A program made the translations under genes and the position numbers. This document shows positions 1-8,922 of a stretch of DNA of 18,215 nt, piece after piece. Below the pieces are notes generated by a model. The model saw nothing but the letters and a program-made list of their open reading frames with translations, did no database searches and was not told the DNA's origin. The DNA comes from an uncultured Clostridia bacterium (GTDB taxonomy: Bacteria > Bacillota > Clostridia > Christensenellales > Aristaeellaceae), in the NCBI GenBank assembly GCA_934615145.1, contig CAKTTM010000006.1:1-18215 (forward strand). The letters run 5' to 3'. Position 1 is the first letter of the stretch, and every line of letters begins with the position of its first letter.

Positions 1-2
1 GC

Positions 3-812
3 CCCAGGGAGCGACAACTGGCCAGCTTCATACTGGCCCAGCCGCGCAAGGCGGTGGATATGCAGATCGAGCAGATCGCCTCCGCCTGCGGGGTCAGCCT
101 GTCCACCGTGGTGAGAACCTGCAAGAAGCTGGGCTATCCGGGCTACAAAGCCCTCTCCCGCGATCTGTACAGCGATCTGAGCCACGCCAGAGACGACAGC
201 GCCTTTGAGGATATCCGCCCCGGCGACGCGCCGCAGGATGTGCTGCGCGCCATCGGCCAAAGCAGCATACAGGCCATCCAGAACACCATGGCGATTGCCG
301 ATCTGGGCGAGCTTGAGCGCGCAGTGGGCCTGCTGTGCGCGGCGCAGCGCATCGATTTCTACGGTATGGGCTCCTCTGGCCTGACGGCGCTTGACGCGGG
401 CAACAAGTTTACCCGCATCAACAAGATCGCCATCGCGCATGCCGACGCGCACCATCAGGTGCTGACAGCGCTGACGCTCAAACCTGGGGATGTGGCGGTG
501 CTGATCTCCCACTCAGGCGAAACCTATGACATCCTGCGCATCGCCCAGGAAATCAAGAAAACAGGCGCCGCCATCATCACGCTAACGCGCTATGCCAGCA
601 ACACGCTGTCCGCGATGGCCGACATCAGGCTTTATTCATCCTCTACGGAAACATTGCTGCGCAGCGGCGCGATGAGCTCGCGCATCGCGCAGCTATGCAT
701 GATCGATGTGCTATATGCCTCTGTCTGCAGCCGTATCTTTGACCAGGTCAGGCCCTATCTGGAAAAATCCCGCACTGCCGCGGCCCAGCTGCACCTGCCG
801 CTGGAGAGCTAA
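3..812 (+). CDS. MurR/RpiR-family transcriptional regulator, 5' end missing
   Basis: This is a DNA-binding regulator with a sugar-phosphate-sensing SIS domain; members of the family control sugar or amino-sugar catabolism genes. The frame is open from the left edge (codons from position 3 read PRERQLASFILAQ...), which matches the start of the RpiR helix-turn-helix domain, so the GTG at 54 is internal and the true start lies outside the window. The helix-turn-helix includes CGVSLSTVVRTCKKLGYPGY. The SIS domain follows, with GMGSSG (sugar-phosphate loop) and SHSGET (typical SIS motif). The visible part is 269 codons, so only a short N-terminal piece is missing. The stop TAA at 810-812 overlaps the stop of the convergent GGDEF-EAL gene. 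The regulated genes are probably upstream and cannot be seen. The family call is firm; the ligand is unknown. Confidence 0.9.
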   Translation, partial: PRERQLASFILAQPRKAVDMQIEQIASACGVSLSTVVRTCKKLGYPGYKALSRDLYSDLSHARDDSAFEDIRPGDAPQDVLRAIGQSSIQAIQNTMAIADLGELERAVGLLCAAQRIDFYGMGSSGLTALDAGNKFTRINKIAIAHADAHHQVLTALTLKPGDVAVLISHSGETYDILRIAQEIKKTGAAIITLTRYASNTLSAMADIRLYSSSTETLLRSGAMSSRIAQLCMIDVLYASVCSRIFDQVRPYLEKSRTAAAQLHLPLES

Positions 813-3800
813 GGGCGCACCTCGACGCAGGCCCCGGCCATCAGTCTCTCGAGCTCAGCCGCCGGCATGGGCCGGTGGTAGTGATAGCCCTGCACCTCGT
901 CGCAGTGCAGGTTCTTTAGGTAGGCCACCTGCTGGGCGGTCTCCACGCCTTCGGCGATGACGCTGGCGCCCAGCTCGCGGGCCAGGGTGATGATGTTTTC
1001 AATGATGACGCGGCTTCGACCCTGACTGGCATCGGCGTCGCCCTTGATGTCGATGCGGTCGATCAGCGATTTGTCGATCTTGATGCGGTCGATGGCAAAG
1101 TGGCTCAGCCGGCCCAGGCCCGAATAGTCCGCGCCATAGTCGTCAATGGCAAGGGAGAGACCCATCTGACGTAAGAGCTGAATGACCTGCGCCAGCTCAT
1201 CGCCATACTTGCCTGTGGTGCTTTCCGTGATCTCGATCTCAAGGCAGCTGGGCGCAAGGCCTGAATTCTCCAGGGCGCGGGCCAGCCTGTCGGGCAGGTC
1301 GGGCGCCATCAGCTGCTGGTAGGAGAAGTTGACCCCCAGCCGCAGCGGGGTCTCAAGCCCCTGGTTGAGTGCAGCGACGCGCTTACAGGCTTCGTCCAGC
1401 ACATAGTAGCCGATGCAGATGATTTGGCCCGTCTCCTCAGCAATGGGGATGAAGGCGGCAGGCGGTATGCGCCCCAGGCTGGGGTGCTGCCAGCGCACCA
1501 GCGCCTCCACGCCCACAATACGCTCGTCTGTGAGCGAGACCTGCGGCTGGTAGAAGACATCCAGCTCGCCCTGGTCAATGGCCCTGCCCAGGCTGTTTCT
1601 GAGCACATAATTGGTGTGCGCCTTGCTCTTATGCTCGGGCACATAGAAGCAGTAGCGGTTTTTGCCGCTGTTCTTGGCCTCATACATGGCAAAGTCGGCG
1701 TTGTTGAGCAGCTCTTTGGCGCTATGCCCGTCGTCCGGGTAGAGCGCGATGCCCATGCTGGCGGTGACATTGAACTCCCAGGCGTCCACCCTCACCGGGT
1801 CGCGCAGCGCGGTCAACAGATCCTCCGCCACCCGGGCCGCGCCTTGCCTGCCCGAGAGGTCAGCCATCAATATGAACTCATCGCCGCCAAAACGCGCCAG
1901 CAGATCCTGCTGCTGGGTGACGGACTGCAGGCGCTGGGCCACCGCGCTGATGACACGGTTGCCGGTATCGTGCCCGGCGGTGTCATTGATGTCCTTAAAG
2001 GCGTCCACATCAACGAAGATCAGGGCATGCGGGCTGTCCTGGCGCTCGCGCAGGCGCACATCCGCCTCCTCCAGGAAGTGGGTGCGGTTGTGCAGGCCGG
2101 TCAGCTGGTCATGGTAGGCCAGGTAGCGCAGGTCATACTCCGCCACGGTGCGCAGCATATAGTTGGACAGGTATTGTGTGACGATGCGCAGGTACTCGTT
2201 GAAGCGGGGATGGCAGCAATCTTCATCGCTGGTGAACTCCAGGATCAGCCAGTCGGCTGTCTTTTTTCTGAGCATGAAGGGCGTGAACACGATCATGCTG
2301 ATGTCCTGATCGCTTAAGTAGCGATACAGCTGGCTGTCGGCCGGCAGGTCGCGGCGGTAGACCTGATGCCGCTCGCCCTGCTCACTAAAGTCATTCTCGT
2401 CAAAATAGGCCTGGTAAACCGCCGTGATGGCGGCGTGATCCGCTTTTTCCGGCTGACCGCCGCCGGGCAGCTGGCTCAGGCGGGCATGCCAGACGCTGCC
2501 CTCCTGCACCATCATCTGGATGACCCGGCGCGCGGGCAGATAGCGGGCGATGTCGTTGACCGCGTCCTGCATGGCCTCATCGATGGTCATCAGCGAAAAG
2601 CTGCGCAGGCTCCAGGACATATCGACCAGCGCGGTCTGAAAGCGGATGGCGTCCTCATTGTCGCGCAGGCGGGCCAGGTAGACGCGGTTGACATAGTAGG
2701 CCAGGAACATGCTAAAGACGATCGACAGCGTGCGCACCAGATAGTCAATAGGCTGCACCAAGACCTGGCGAAAGCCGAAGACAAGGTACAGCACCAGCTG
2801 AGCCGCCACCTGGGTGAGCACCAGCAGCCCCATCACCCTGGGGTTGCTCAGCACCACGGAGACCACGATCATGGGAAAGACCAGTGTCCAGATGGTGATG
2901 GCACCGCGGTCGGCATAGGCGGCAATGCCTGCCAGCAGCATCACGCTGACGGTGATGGACAGCATCCATTCCTGCATCTTGATGGACTGCCTGAACCTGC
3001 GGGCGTTGATGATCATCTCCCCGCTGAGCAGCAGCATGAGGCTATATAGCAGGCCCTTGAGCAGCAGGCCCACCGGCGAATAGTCGCGCAGCACGAAGGC
3101 ATAATTGGCAAAGTTGACAAAGCTCATGGCATAGACGATATGGCCTATGCGGCCGTATAGCTTTTCACGGGCATTGTCATTGAGGATCTGGCCGATGCCC
3201 TCTGACTTAACGATCTGCACGGACTCAATGAAGGCATGCTGGCGAATCAGATGAAAGAAGTTGACCGTCGGTATCAGCACCAGCAGGATGCCCAGCTGCG
3301 GCAGCATCACATCCGAGTGCGTCAGGCGCAGCAGGTCGGTGATCGCGCCCAGCACACCGGCCGCCAGGAAGGAATACATGATGGACAAGGCCTGGTGCTT
3401 CTGGCCTTTGTCTTTCGTCTTGAACAGCCAGCGCAGCAAGAGCATGACGCTCAGCCCGCTGAACAAGCCAAAGTAGACGGCGTGGAACCAGTTCCAGAAG
3501 CTGTCCACCCAGATGCTGTTCCAGCCAAAGCGATAGGCCACGATATGAAGCTGTTGGCTGGCGCCCGGCGCCAGCAAGAAACCATAGACATTGAGCGCAG
3601 CGGGCAGATAGATCAGCCAGGGCAGCCAGCGGTGCCGCTTGAGCAAAGGCCCGTGGCCGGCTGTCACCAGGCTCAGGTGCAGCACAAAGCTGTACAGCGT
3701 GCCCCAGCCAATGGATGCCGCCTGGCGCCAGAAGAGCGCGGTGGCGTGATCTGGCGCGGCGTTGGCGACACTGAAGCACAGCGCCCAGATGGCCAAGGCG

Positions 3801-3931
3801 GAAAAAGCGCCTGTCAGCAGCTTGGTCTTGGATGACTTGTGATCAAGCTTAAAGGCGAATAAACCAGCGTAGGTAAAGACAACAAACACTAGGTAGAAGA
3901 TCCAGCTCAGGACAGACTGTTGAATCGACAT
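809..3931 (-). CDS. Membrane-bound GGDEF-EAL protein (cyclic di-GMP turnover)
   Basis: This 1040-residue protein should make and/or degrade cyclic di-GMP. Residues 1-230 hold about seven hydrophobic segments, resembling the 7TM sensor region seen in some histidine kinases. Residues 260-420 hold about six more. Residues 430-595 look like a GAF-type linker. The GGDEF domain (about 600-760) has an intact GGDEF at 682-686, but the inhibitory I-site RxxD reads QQQD (673-676), so product inhibition is probably lost. The EAL domain (about 780-1035) keeps E809-A-L-x-R813, N868, E900/E903, D930-D931, K951, E994/E997 and Q1014, which suggests an active phosphodiesterase. Loop 6 is DDYGADYSGL rather than the usual DDFGTGYSSL. 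The start ATG at 3931 has GGAG 7 nt upstream. Whether synthesis or breakdown dominates cannot be told from sequence. Confidence 0.93.
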   Translation of the reverse strand: MSIQQSVLSWIFYLVFVVFTYAGLFAFKLDHKSSKTKLLTGAFSALAIWALCFSVANAAPDHATALFWRQAASIGWGTLYSFVLHLSLVTAGHGPLLKRHRWLPWLIYLPAALNVYGFLLAPGASQQLHIVAYRFGWNSIWVDSFWNWFHAVYFGLFSGLSVMLLLRWLFKTKDKGQKHQALSIMYSFLAAGVLGAITDLLRLTHSDVMLPQLGILLVLIPTVNFFHLIRQHAFIESVQIVKSEGIGQILNDNAREKLYGRIGHIVYAMSFVNFANYAFVLRDYSPVGLLLKGLLYSLMLLLSGEMIINARRFRQSIKMQEWMLSITVSVMLLAGIAAYADRGAITIWTLVFPMIVVSVVLSNPRVMGLLVLTQVAAQLVLYLVFGFRQVLVQPIDYLVRTLSIVFSMFLAYYVNRVYLARLRDNEDAIRFQTALVDMSWSLRSFSLMTIDEAMQDAVNDIARYLPARRVIQMMVQEGSVWHARLSQLPGGGQPEKADHAAITAVYQAYFDENDFSEQGERHQVYRRDLPADSQLYRYLSDQDISMIVFTPFMLRKKTADWLILEFTSDEDCCHPRFNEYLRIVTQYLSNYMLRTVAEYDLRYLAYHDQLTGLHNRTHFLEEADVRLRERQDSPHALIFVDVDAFKDINDTAGHDTGNRVISAVAQRLQSVTQQQDLLARFGGDEFILMADLSGRQGAARVAEDLLTALRDPVRVDAWEFNVTASMGIALYPDDGHSAKELLNNADFAMYEAKNSGKNRYCFYVPEHKSKAHTNYVLRNSLGRAIDQGELDVFYQPQVSLTDERIVGVEALVRWQHPSLGRIPPAAFIPIAEETGQIICIGYYVLDEACKRVAALNQGLETPLRLGVNFSYQQLMAPDLPDRLARALENSGLAPSCLEIEITESTTGKYGDELAQVIQLLRQMGLSLAIDDYGADYSGLGRLSHFAIDRIKIDKSLIDRIDIKGDADASQGRSRVIIENIITLARELGASVIAEGVETAQQVAYLKNLHCDEVQGYHYHRPMPAAELERLMAGACVEVRP

Positions 3932-3990
3932 GGCCTTACTCCAAACCAGCTTAGCTCAGGGTAGATCGGGACAGGGCGGCATCAAGCCCA

Positions 3991-4027
3991 CTGCCCCATT
4001 ATACCCCCCTCCCCCTGGGTTTGACGG
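3991..4027 (-). promoter_or_regulatory. Promoter of the GGDEF-EAL gene with G-rich spacer
   Basis: On the minus strand a perfect TATAAT -10 box lies at 4003-3998, about 65 nt before the start codon. The -35 region is poor (about CGTCAA with a 17-nt spacer). The spacer is almost pure G (GGGGGAGGGGGG), and further G-runs (GGGG, GGG) follow the -10 box. The poor -35 suggests weak or activator-dependent transcription. It is also possible that the gene is partly read from the upstream pur operon. Confidence 0.5.
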
Positions 4028-4049
4028 CCATTACTGAATAAAAGTAATA

Positions 4050-5225
4050 TTATTGTCCAAATAAAGGATATAAATAGTTGATCAGGTTGTGCGCCAGCAC
4101 GCCGACGCGGTTTTGCCGCACCATGCTGCCGCCGTTAGACATCAGCACGAAGACAAACTCGCTCTCCGGCTCAAAGTAGACATTGAGGATGGCGCCGCTG
4201 CCCATGCCCTGGTGGCCGTAGACGGTCTTGCCCTTTAATATGTCGTCATTGTGCTCCAGGAAGAGGCCGTAGGGGCTCTCCCCGGTGACGGACAGGTTCA
4301 GGCTATTTTGCTCCAGGCGCATCATCTGCACCGATTCTTCGCTCAGCACTTGGCCACCCTCAAGGCTGCCGTCGCCTGCCAGCACCGCGGCCAGCTTGGC
4401 CAGGTCGCGCGAGCGTATCCACAGGTCGCCCGCCGTGGTGCGGTAGTGCATGTCGGGGTCGGCATGGTCCTCATAGCCCTGCTTGATCTGACCTGCGGCC
4501 GCGCGGTGCAGTGCGCCGTTTAAGTACTGGCTGGACACATCATCAGGATTGGGCACCATGGCGGCAGCATAGGCCGCGCCCAGATCAAGCGGCGCAAAGA
4601 TGGCCTCTGTCATGTAGGCGTTGACGCTCTGCTGCGTCACCGCCTCCATGATGGCCCCGGCGATGCCGGCACCAAAGTTTGAGTACTTGTAGCTGCTGCC
4701 GGGCTCGGTCTTGTAAAAGTTGCCCCGGCGATTGAGCGACAGCGGCAGCATGTCCTTGATGCCGTTGCGCAGGTTGGAGAAGCCGCCGCTCTCGCTGATG
4801 GAGGCCGTATGGCTCATCAGCTGGCGCAGCGTCAGGGGAATATTCGGATAATAGGGATTGCCGATCCGATAGCCAAAGTAGTCGCTAATGTCCGCGTCCA
4901 GATCCAGCTTGCCCTCGTCCACCAGACGCATCAGCCCGATGCCGGTGACCATCTTGGTGATGGAGGCGGACTTGAAGTAGGTGTTCTCATCCACAGGCGC
5001 CTTGGCGCGCAGGTTCTTATAGCCATAGTCGCGTGCGTAGACCAGCCGGCCCGCGCGCATGACCACCACCGAGCCGCCGACCGTCTTGGCGCCCTTTAGG
5101 TACTTGTCGACCTGCTGATCGACATCCACCTGGCCCGCGAAGGCAGGCAGGGCGCTTAGCAGCAGGCAGAGGCAGAGCAGGAGAGACAGCGGCTTGATCG
5201 GTAGCATACTTTTACTCGCTTTCAA
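4050..5225 (-). CDS. Exported serine hydrolase, class C beta-lactamase/PBP family
   Basis: The protein has 391 residues. An N-terminal signal peptide (positive start, hydrophobic stretch, ALPAFA with cleavage likely after residue 30) sends it outside the membrane. The three active-site motifs of the family are present: S88-I-T-K91 (nucleophile and base), Y181-S-N183, and H338-Q-G340. The family includes D-alanyl-D-alanine peptidases, esterases and beta-lactamases, so the substrate cannot be assigned. The chosen start is TTG at 5225, because AAGG lies 8 nt upstream; this AAGG overlaps the purL stop (CTAAGG). An ATG at 5207 (residue 7) is the alternative and would still leave a signal peptide. 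The gene begins 10 nt after purL and looks like the last gene of the purine operon, which is an odd place for an exported hydrolase. Confidence 0.88.
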   Translation of the reverse strand: MKASKSMLPIKPLSLLLCLCLLLSALPAFAGQVDVDQQVDKYLKGAKTVGGSVVVMRAGRLVYARDYGYKNLRAKAPVDENTYFKSASITKMVTGIGLMRLVDEGKLDLDADISDYFGYRIGNPYYPNIPLTLRQLMSHTASISESGGFSNLRNGIKDMLPLSLNRRGNFYKTEPGSSYKYSNFGAGIAGAIMEAVTQQSVNAYMTEAIFAPLDLGAAYAAAMVPNPDDVSSQYLNGALHRAAAGQIKQGYEDHADPDMHYRTTAGDLWIRSRDLAKLAAVLAGDGSLEGGQVLSEESVQMMRLEQNSLNLSVTGESPYGLFLEHNDDILKGKTVYGHQGMGSGAILNVYFEPESEFVFVLMSNGGSMVRQNRVGVLAHNLINYLYPLFGQ

Positions 5226-5235
5226 TTGATGAGCC

Positions 5236-8200
5236 TTAGCTATAGTATCTTACAGCCGAAGCGAACATCGGGTCAAGCCCAAACTGCCCCACATTGCGGT
5301 AGAGCCCCGGCAGCACGCGCTCGGCATGCCCCATGCGGCCCATCACGCGGCCGTCGGGGCTGGTCAGGCTCTCCACCGCCCAGGCGGAGCCATTGGGGTT
5401 GTACTGCACATCCATGCTGGGCTGGCCGCTGAGGTCGGCGTACTGCGTGGCGATCTGGCCATTATCGGCCAGCTGCTGGAGCAGGCTGTCTGAGCACAGC
5501 AGCCTGCCCTCGCCGTGGGATATGGGCAGGGTCTGCAGCTGGCCCACTTCACTGCCCAAGTACCAGGGCGACAGATTGGAGGCCACGCGCACGGTCACCA
5601 GCTTTGACTGATGCCGGCCGATCAGGTTGTGGCTCAGCGTAGGACTATTCGCATCCGCGTCGCGCATCTGGCCAAAGGGCACCAGGCCCAGCTTGATCAG
5701 CGCCTGGAAGCCATTGCAGATGCCGCCCAGCAGGCCCTGCCTGCCCTCCAGCAGCTCGTGCAGGGCTTCCTTGACCGGCGCGCTGCGCAAGAAGGCGGTG
5801 ATGAACTTGCCCGAGCCGTCCGGCTCGTCGCCACCGGAGAAGCCGCCAGGGATCAGCACGATCTGTGACTGCTTGAGCATCTGGCTCATGGCTTCCACAC
5901 TCTGGCGTACCAGGTCTGGCCGCAGGTTGCGTATCAGCAGCACCTGGGCCTGGGCACCGGCGCGCTCAAAGGCGCGGCGGGTGTCTTCCTCACAGTTGGT
6001 GCCGGGGAAGGCGGGGATCAGCACGCGGGGCCTGGCGATCCTGATGCCCTTGAGGGGCTTGTGATGGCTGGTGATCAGGGGCGCGCTGTCGGTCTCTGCC
6101 TTGGCCTGCATGGGGAAGACATCCTCCAGCTTGGCCTCCCGCGCCGCCATGATCTCCTCAAAGCTCAGCTGCTCGCCCCGGTAGCTGATGCCCTGTGTGG
6201 ACAGGGTGCGGCCCAGGGGCTGGCCGATCGCCATTTCTTCACTCAGCTCCAGTATCAGCGAGCCCGGCGCCTTGGCAAAGAGCTCGTCCAGGCTGAGGGA
6301 GGGGTCGATCTCCAGGCCGATGCCATTGCCCAGGCTCATCTGAATCAGGCTCAGCATCGGCCCGCCAAACTTGGGCGTGGCGCAGCTGAGGGCCTTGCCC
6401 TGGCGCATGAGCGCAAGAGCCTGAGCCTGGACATCTTTGAGCGACTGCGCGGTGGGCAGACCATCAGCGCCGATCTGGGGCCTGAGCCAAACCAGGGGAT
6501 GCCCTGCGGCCTTGAGTTCGGGCGATATCACATCCTGCACCTTGCCGGCCGTGACCGCAAAGCTGATCAGCGTGGGCGGCACATCCAGATGCTCAAAGCT
6601 GCCGCTCATGGAGTCCTTGCCGCCGATGGCCGCGGCGCCAAAGTCCATCTGCGCCTTCAGCGCGCCCAGCAGCGAGGCCAGCGGCAGGCCCCAGCGGGCG
6701 GCGTCGGTGCGGGGGCTGGGGAAATACTCCTGATGGCTCAGATAGATATTGTCCGTGTCGGCGCCCGTGGCCACCAGGGAGCTGATGGCCTCCACCACCG
6801 CCAGATAACCGGCATGCCAGGGGCTCTGTACCGCCAGATCGGGGTCAAAGCCATAGCTCATGAAAGAGCAGGTCTCAGTGCCGCCCTCCACAGGCAGTCG
6901 ATGCACCATGGCCATGGGCGGGGTGAGCTGATGCTTGCCGCCAAAGGGCATCAGCACGGAGCCCGCGCCGATGGTGGCGTCAAAGCGCTCGGCCAGGCCG
7001 CGGCTGGAGCAGCCATTGAGGTCACGGCACAGCTGCAGTGCCTCCTCACGAAAGCCCTTGAGGGGCGCGGTCTTTGCGAGTTTGGGCTTCTCCACCAGCA
7101 CGCTGGTCTGCTTGGGCGCGCCATTGGTGTCCAAAAAGGCACGGCTGTGGCTGACCAGTGTCTGCCCCTGCCAGGACATGGTCAATGTATCATCATCGGT
7201 GACGCTGGCCAGCACCGTGGCCTCCAGGTTCTCCGCCTCCGCCAGCTGGATGAAGCGCTGGGCGTCCTTTGCCTCCACCACGACTGCCATGCGCTCTTGC
7301 GACTCGCTGATGGCAAGCTCGGTGCCGTCCAGGCCCTCGTACTTGCGGGGCACGGCATCCAGATCGATCTTGAGGCCGGGGGCCAGTTCGCCCACCGCCA
7401 CCGAGACGCCGCCCGCGCCAAAGTCATTGCAGCGCTTGATAAGCCGGGTCAGCTCAGGGTTTAGGAAGAGGCGCTGCAGCTTGCGCTCTTCGGGCGCGTT
7501 GCCCTTTTGCACCTGCGCCGCCATTACCTCGACCGAGGCCGCGCTGTGCGCCTGGGAGGAGCCGGTGGCCCCGCCGATGCCGTCACGGCCCGTGCGCCCG
7601 CCCACCAGCAGCACCAGGTCACCCGGCGCCGGGCGCTCGCGGCGCACATGGCTTTCCTTGACCGCGCCCAGCACCGCGCCCACCTCCATGCGCTTGGCGG
7701 CGTAGCCGGGGTGGTAAAGCTCCTTGACCAGGCCCGTGGCCAGGCCGATCTGATTGCCATAGCTGGCGTAGCCATTGGCGGCGCCGATGACGATCTTGCG
7801 CTGGGGCAGCTTGCCGGGGATGGTGTCTTTAAGCGGCTGGGTCGGGTCGGCAGCGCCGGTGACGCGCATGGCGGCATAGACATAGGCGCGGGCCGACAGC
7901 GGGTCGCGGATGGCGCCGCCGATGCAGGTGGCAGCCCCACCAAAGGGCTCTATCTCGGTGGGGTGGTTGTGCGTCTCGTTTTTGAACAGCAGCAGCCAGT
8001 CCTCTTCCCCCGCCTTTGTATCCACCTTGATCCGTATGGTGCAGGCGTTGTTCTCCTCGCTGTCCACCAGCTGGGGCAGGCGGCCCTCTTTCTTGAGCGC
8101 CGAGGTGGCGATCGTCGCCACATCCATCAGCGTGATGGGCCGGCCGGGCCGCACCTTGTCATGCAGGGCCAGGTAGTCCTCATAGCTGCGCCGGATGGCC

Positions 8201-8922
8201 TCATCCTCGATGCGCACATCCTTGAGCTCCGTCAGGAAGGTGGTATGCCGGCAGTGATCCGACCAATAGGTGTCGATGACCTTGAGCTCGGTCAGGCTGG
8301 GATCGCGGCCGATGCTGGCAAAGTGCGCCATGCAAAAGCGCAGGTCGTCGGCGTCCATGGCCAGCTCGTGTTCGGCTGCAAAGCGGGCGATGTCATCGTC
8401 GTTCAGTTGTCTGAAGCCAGTCAGCACCGGCGGCATCTGAGGCTGGGGCAGGGACAGTTGCAGGCTGCTGACGGGCTGAAGCCCGCTCTCCTGGCTCTCG
8501 ACCGGGTTGATGACATAGTCCTTGACCTGCTGCAGCTGCGCTGGGGATAAATCGCCCGCCAGCATATAGACCTTGGCAGAGGCCACCTGGGGCCGCTCGC
8601 CCAGCGTTATCAGCTGGATGCACTGGCTGGCGGAGTCCGCCCGCTGGTCAAACTGACCAGGCAGATAGGCCACCGCAAAGGCCTGCCAGCCCTCCGGCAC
8701 CGATAGCTCAGAGAAGACCTCATCAGTCTGCGGCTCGGAGAAGACCTCGCGCACAGCACGCGTGAAGTCGGCCTCGCTCAGGCCTTCCACATCATAGCGC
8801 TGCCAGACGCGCAGCCCGCTCAGGCCCTCAAGCCCCAGATAGTGGCTCAGCTCATTCCTCAGCGCTTCCGCCTCATGGCGCAGGCCCTCCCGCTTTTCGA
8901 CATAGACTCTGCGTACGCTCAT
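5236..8922 (-). CDS. purL: Phosphoribosylformylglycinamidine synthase, single-chain with glutaminase domain
   Basis: The enzyme converts FGAR, ATP and glutamine to FGAM, the fourth step of purine synthesis, in the cytoplasm. At 1228 residues it is the large clade found in Clostridia and Bacteroides, with the PurS-like, PurL and PurQ parts in one chain. The N-terminal PurS-like region is about 1-160. The first synthase half carries DTYWSDHCRHTTF (217-229) and ETHNHPTEIEPFGGA (316-330). The second half carries GGKDSMSG (767-774). The C-terminal class I glutaminase starts near 965 (PAFPGTNCEED) and has its nucleophile C1069 in GGICNGFQ, with H1199 and E1201 in MGHAER completing the triad. Its ATG overlaps the purD stop (ATGA), with GGAGG 6 nt upstream. 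All key residues appear intact. Confidence 0.97.
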   Translation of the reverse strand: MSVRRVYVEKREGLRHEAEALRNELSHYLGLEGLSGLRVWQRYDVEGLSEADFTRAVREVFSEPQTDEVFSELSVPEGWQAFAVAYLPGQFDQRADSASQCIQLITLGERPQVASAKVYMLAGDLSPAQLQQVKDYVINPVESQESGLQPVSSLQLSLPQPQMPPVLTGFRQLNDDDIARFAAEHELAMDADDLRFCMAHFASIGRDPSLTELKVIDTYWSDHCRHTTFLTELKDVRIEDEAIRRSYEDYLALHDKVRPGRPITLMDVATIATSALKKEGRLPQLVDSEENNACTIRIKVDTKAGEEDWLLLFKNETHNHPTEIEPFGGAATCIGGAIRDPLSARAYVYAAMRVTGAADPTQPLKDTIPGKLPQRKIVIGAANGYASYGNQIGLATGLVKELYHPGYAAKRMEVGAVLGAVKESHVRRERPAPGDLVLLVGGRTGRDGIGGATGSSQAHSAASVEVMAAQVQKGNAPEERKLQRLFLNPELTRLIKRCNDFGAGGVSVAVGELAPGLKIDLDAVPRKYEGLDGTELAISESQERMAVVVEAKDAQRFIQLAEAENLEATVLASVTDDDTLTMSWQGQTLVSHSRAFLDTNGAPKQTSVLVEKPKLAKTAPLKGFREEALQLCRDLNGCSSRGLAERFDATIGAGSVLMPFGGKHQLTPPMAMVHRLPVEGGTETCSFMSYGFDPDLAVQSPWHAGYLAVVEAISSLVATGADTDNIYLSHQEYFPSPRTDAARWGLPLASLLGALKAQMDFGAAAIGGKDSMSGSFEHLDVPPTLISFAVTAGKVQDVISPELKAAGHPLVWLRPQIGADGLPTAQSLKDVQAQALALMRQGKALSCATPKFGGPMLSLIQMSLGNGIGLEIDPSLSLDELFAKAPGSLILELSEEMAIGQPLGRTLSTQGISYRGEQLSFEEIMAAREAKLEDVFPMQAKAETDSAPLITSHHKPLKGIRIARPRVLIPAFPGTNCEEDTRRAFERAGAQAQVLLIRNLRPDLVRQSVEAMSQMLKQSQIVLIPGGFSGGDEPDGSGKFITAFLRSAPVKEALHELLEGRQGLLGGICNGFQALIKLGLVPFGQMRDADANSPTLSHNLIGRHQSKLVTVRVASNLSPWYLGSEVGQLQTLPISHGEGRLLCSDSLLQQLADNGQIATQYADLSGQPSMDVQYNPNGSAWAVESLTSPDGRVMGRMGHAERVLPGLYRNVGQFGLDPMFASAVRYYS

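Noticed and set aside
1424..2317. Plus-strand open frame of 297 codons within the GGDEF-EAL gene
   Set aside because: It is antisense to the conserved GGDEF and EAL domains; its composition matches a mirror frame.
4030..4048. Perfect 6-bp inverted repeat after the serine hydrolase stop, considered as a terminator
   Set aside because: The stem is all but AT-only and no T-run follows it on the minus strand, so it is not a convincing intrinsic terminator.
6061..7464. Long plus-strand open frame of 467 codons inside purL
   Set aside because: It is antisense to a complete, motif-rich purL and is rich in Gln, Ala, Gly, His and Leu, as expected from the mirror frame of GC-rich coding DNA. No ribosome site or family motif is seen.
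7507..8550. Plus-strand open frame of 347 codons inside purL
   Set aside because: It is a shadow frame of purL with the same compositional bias and no recognisable domain.
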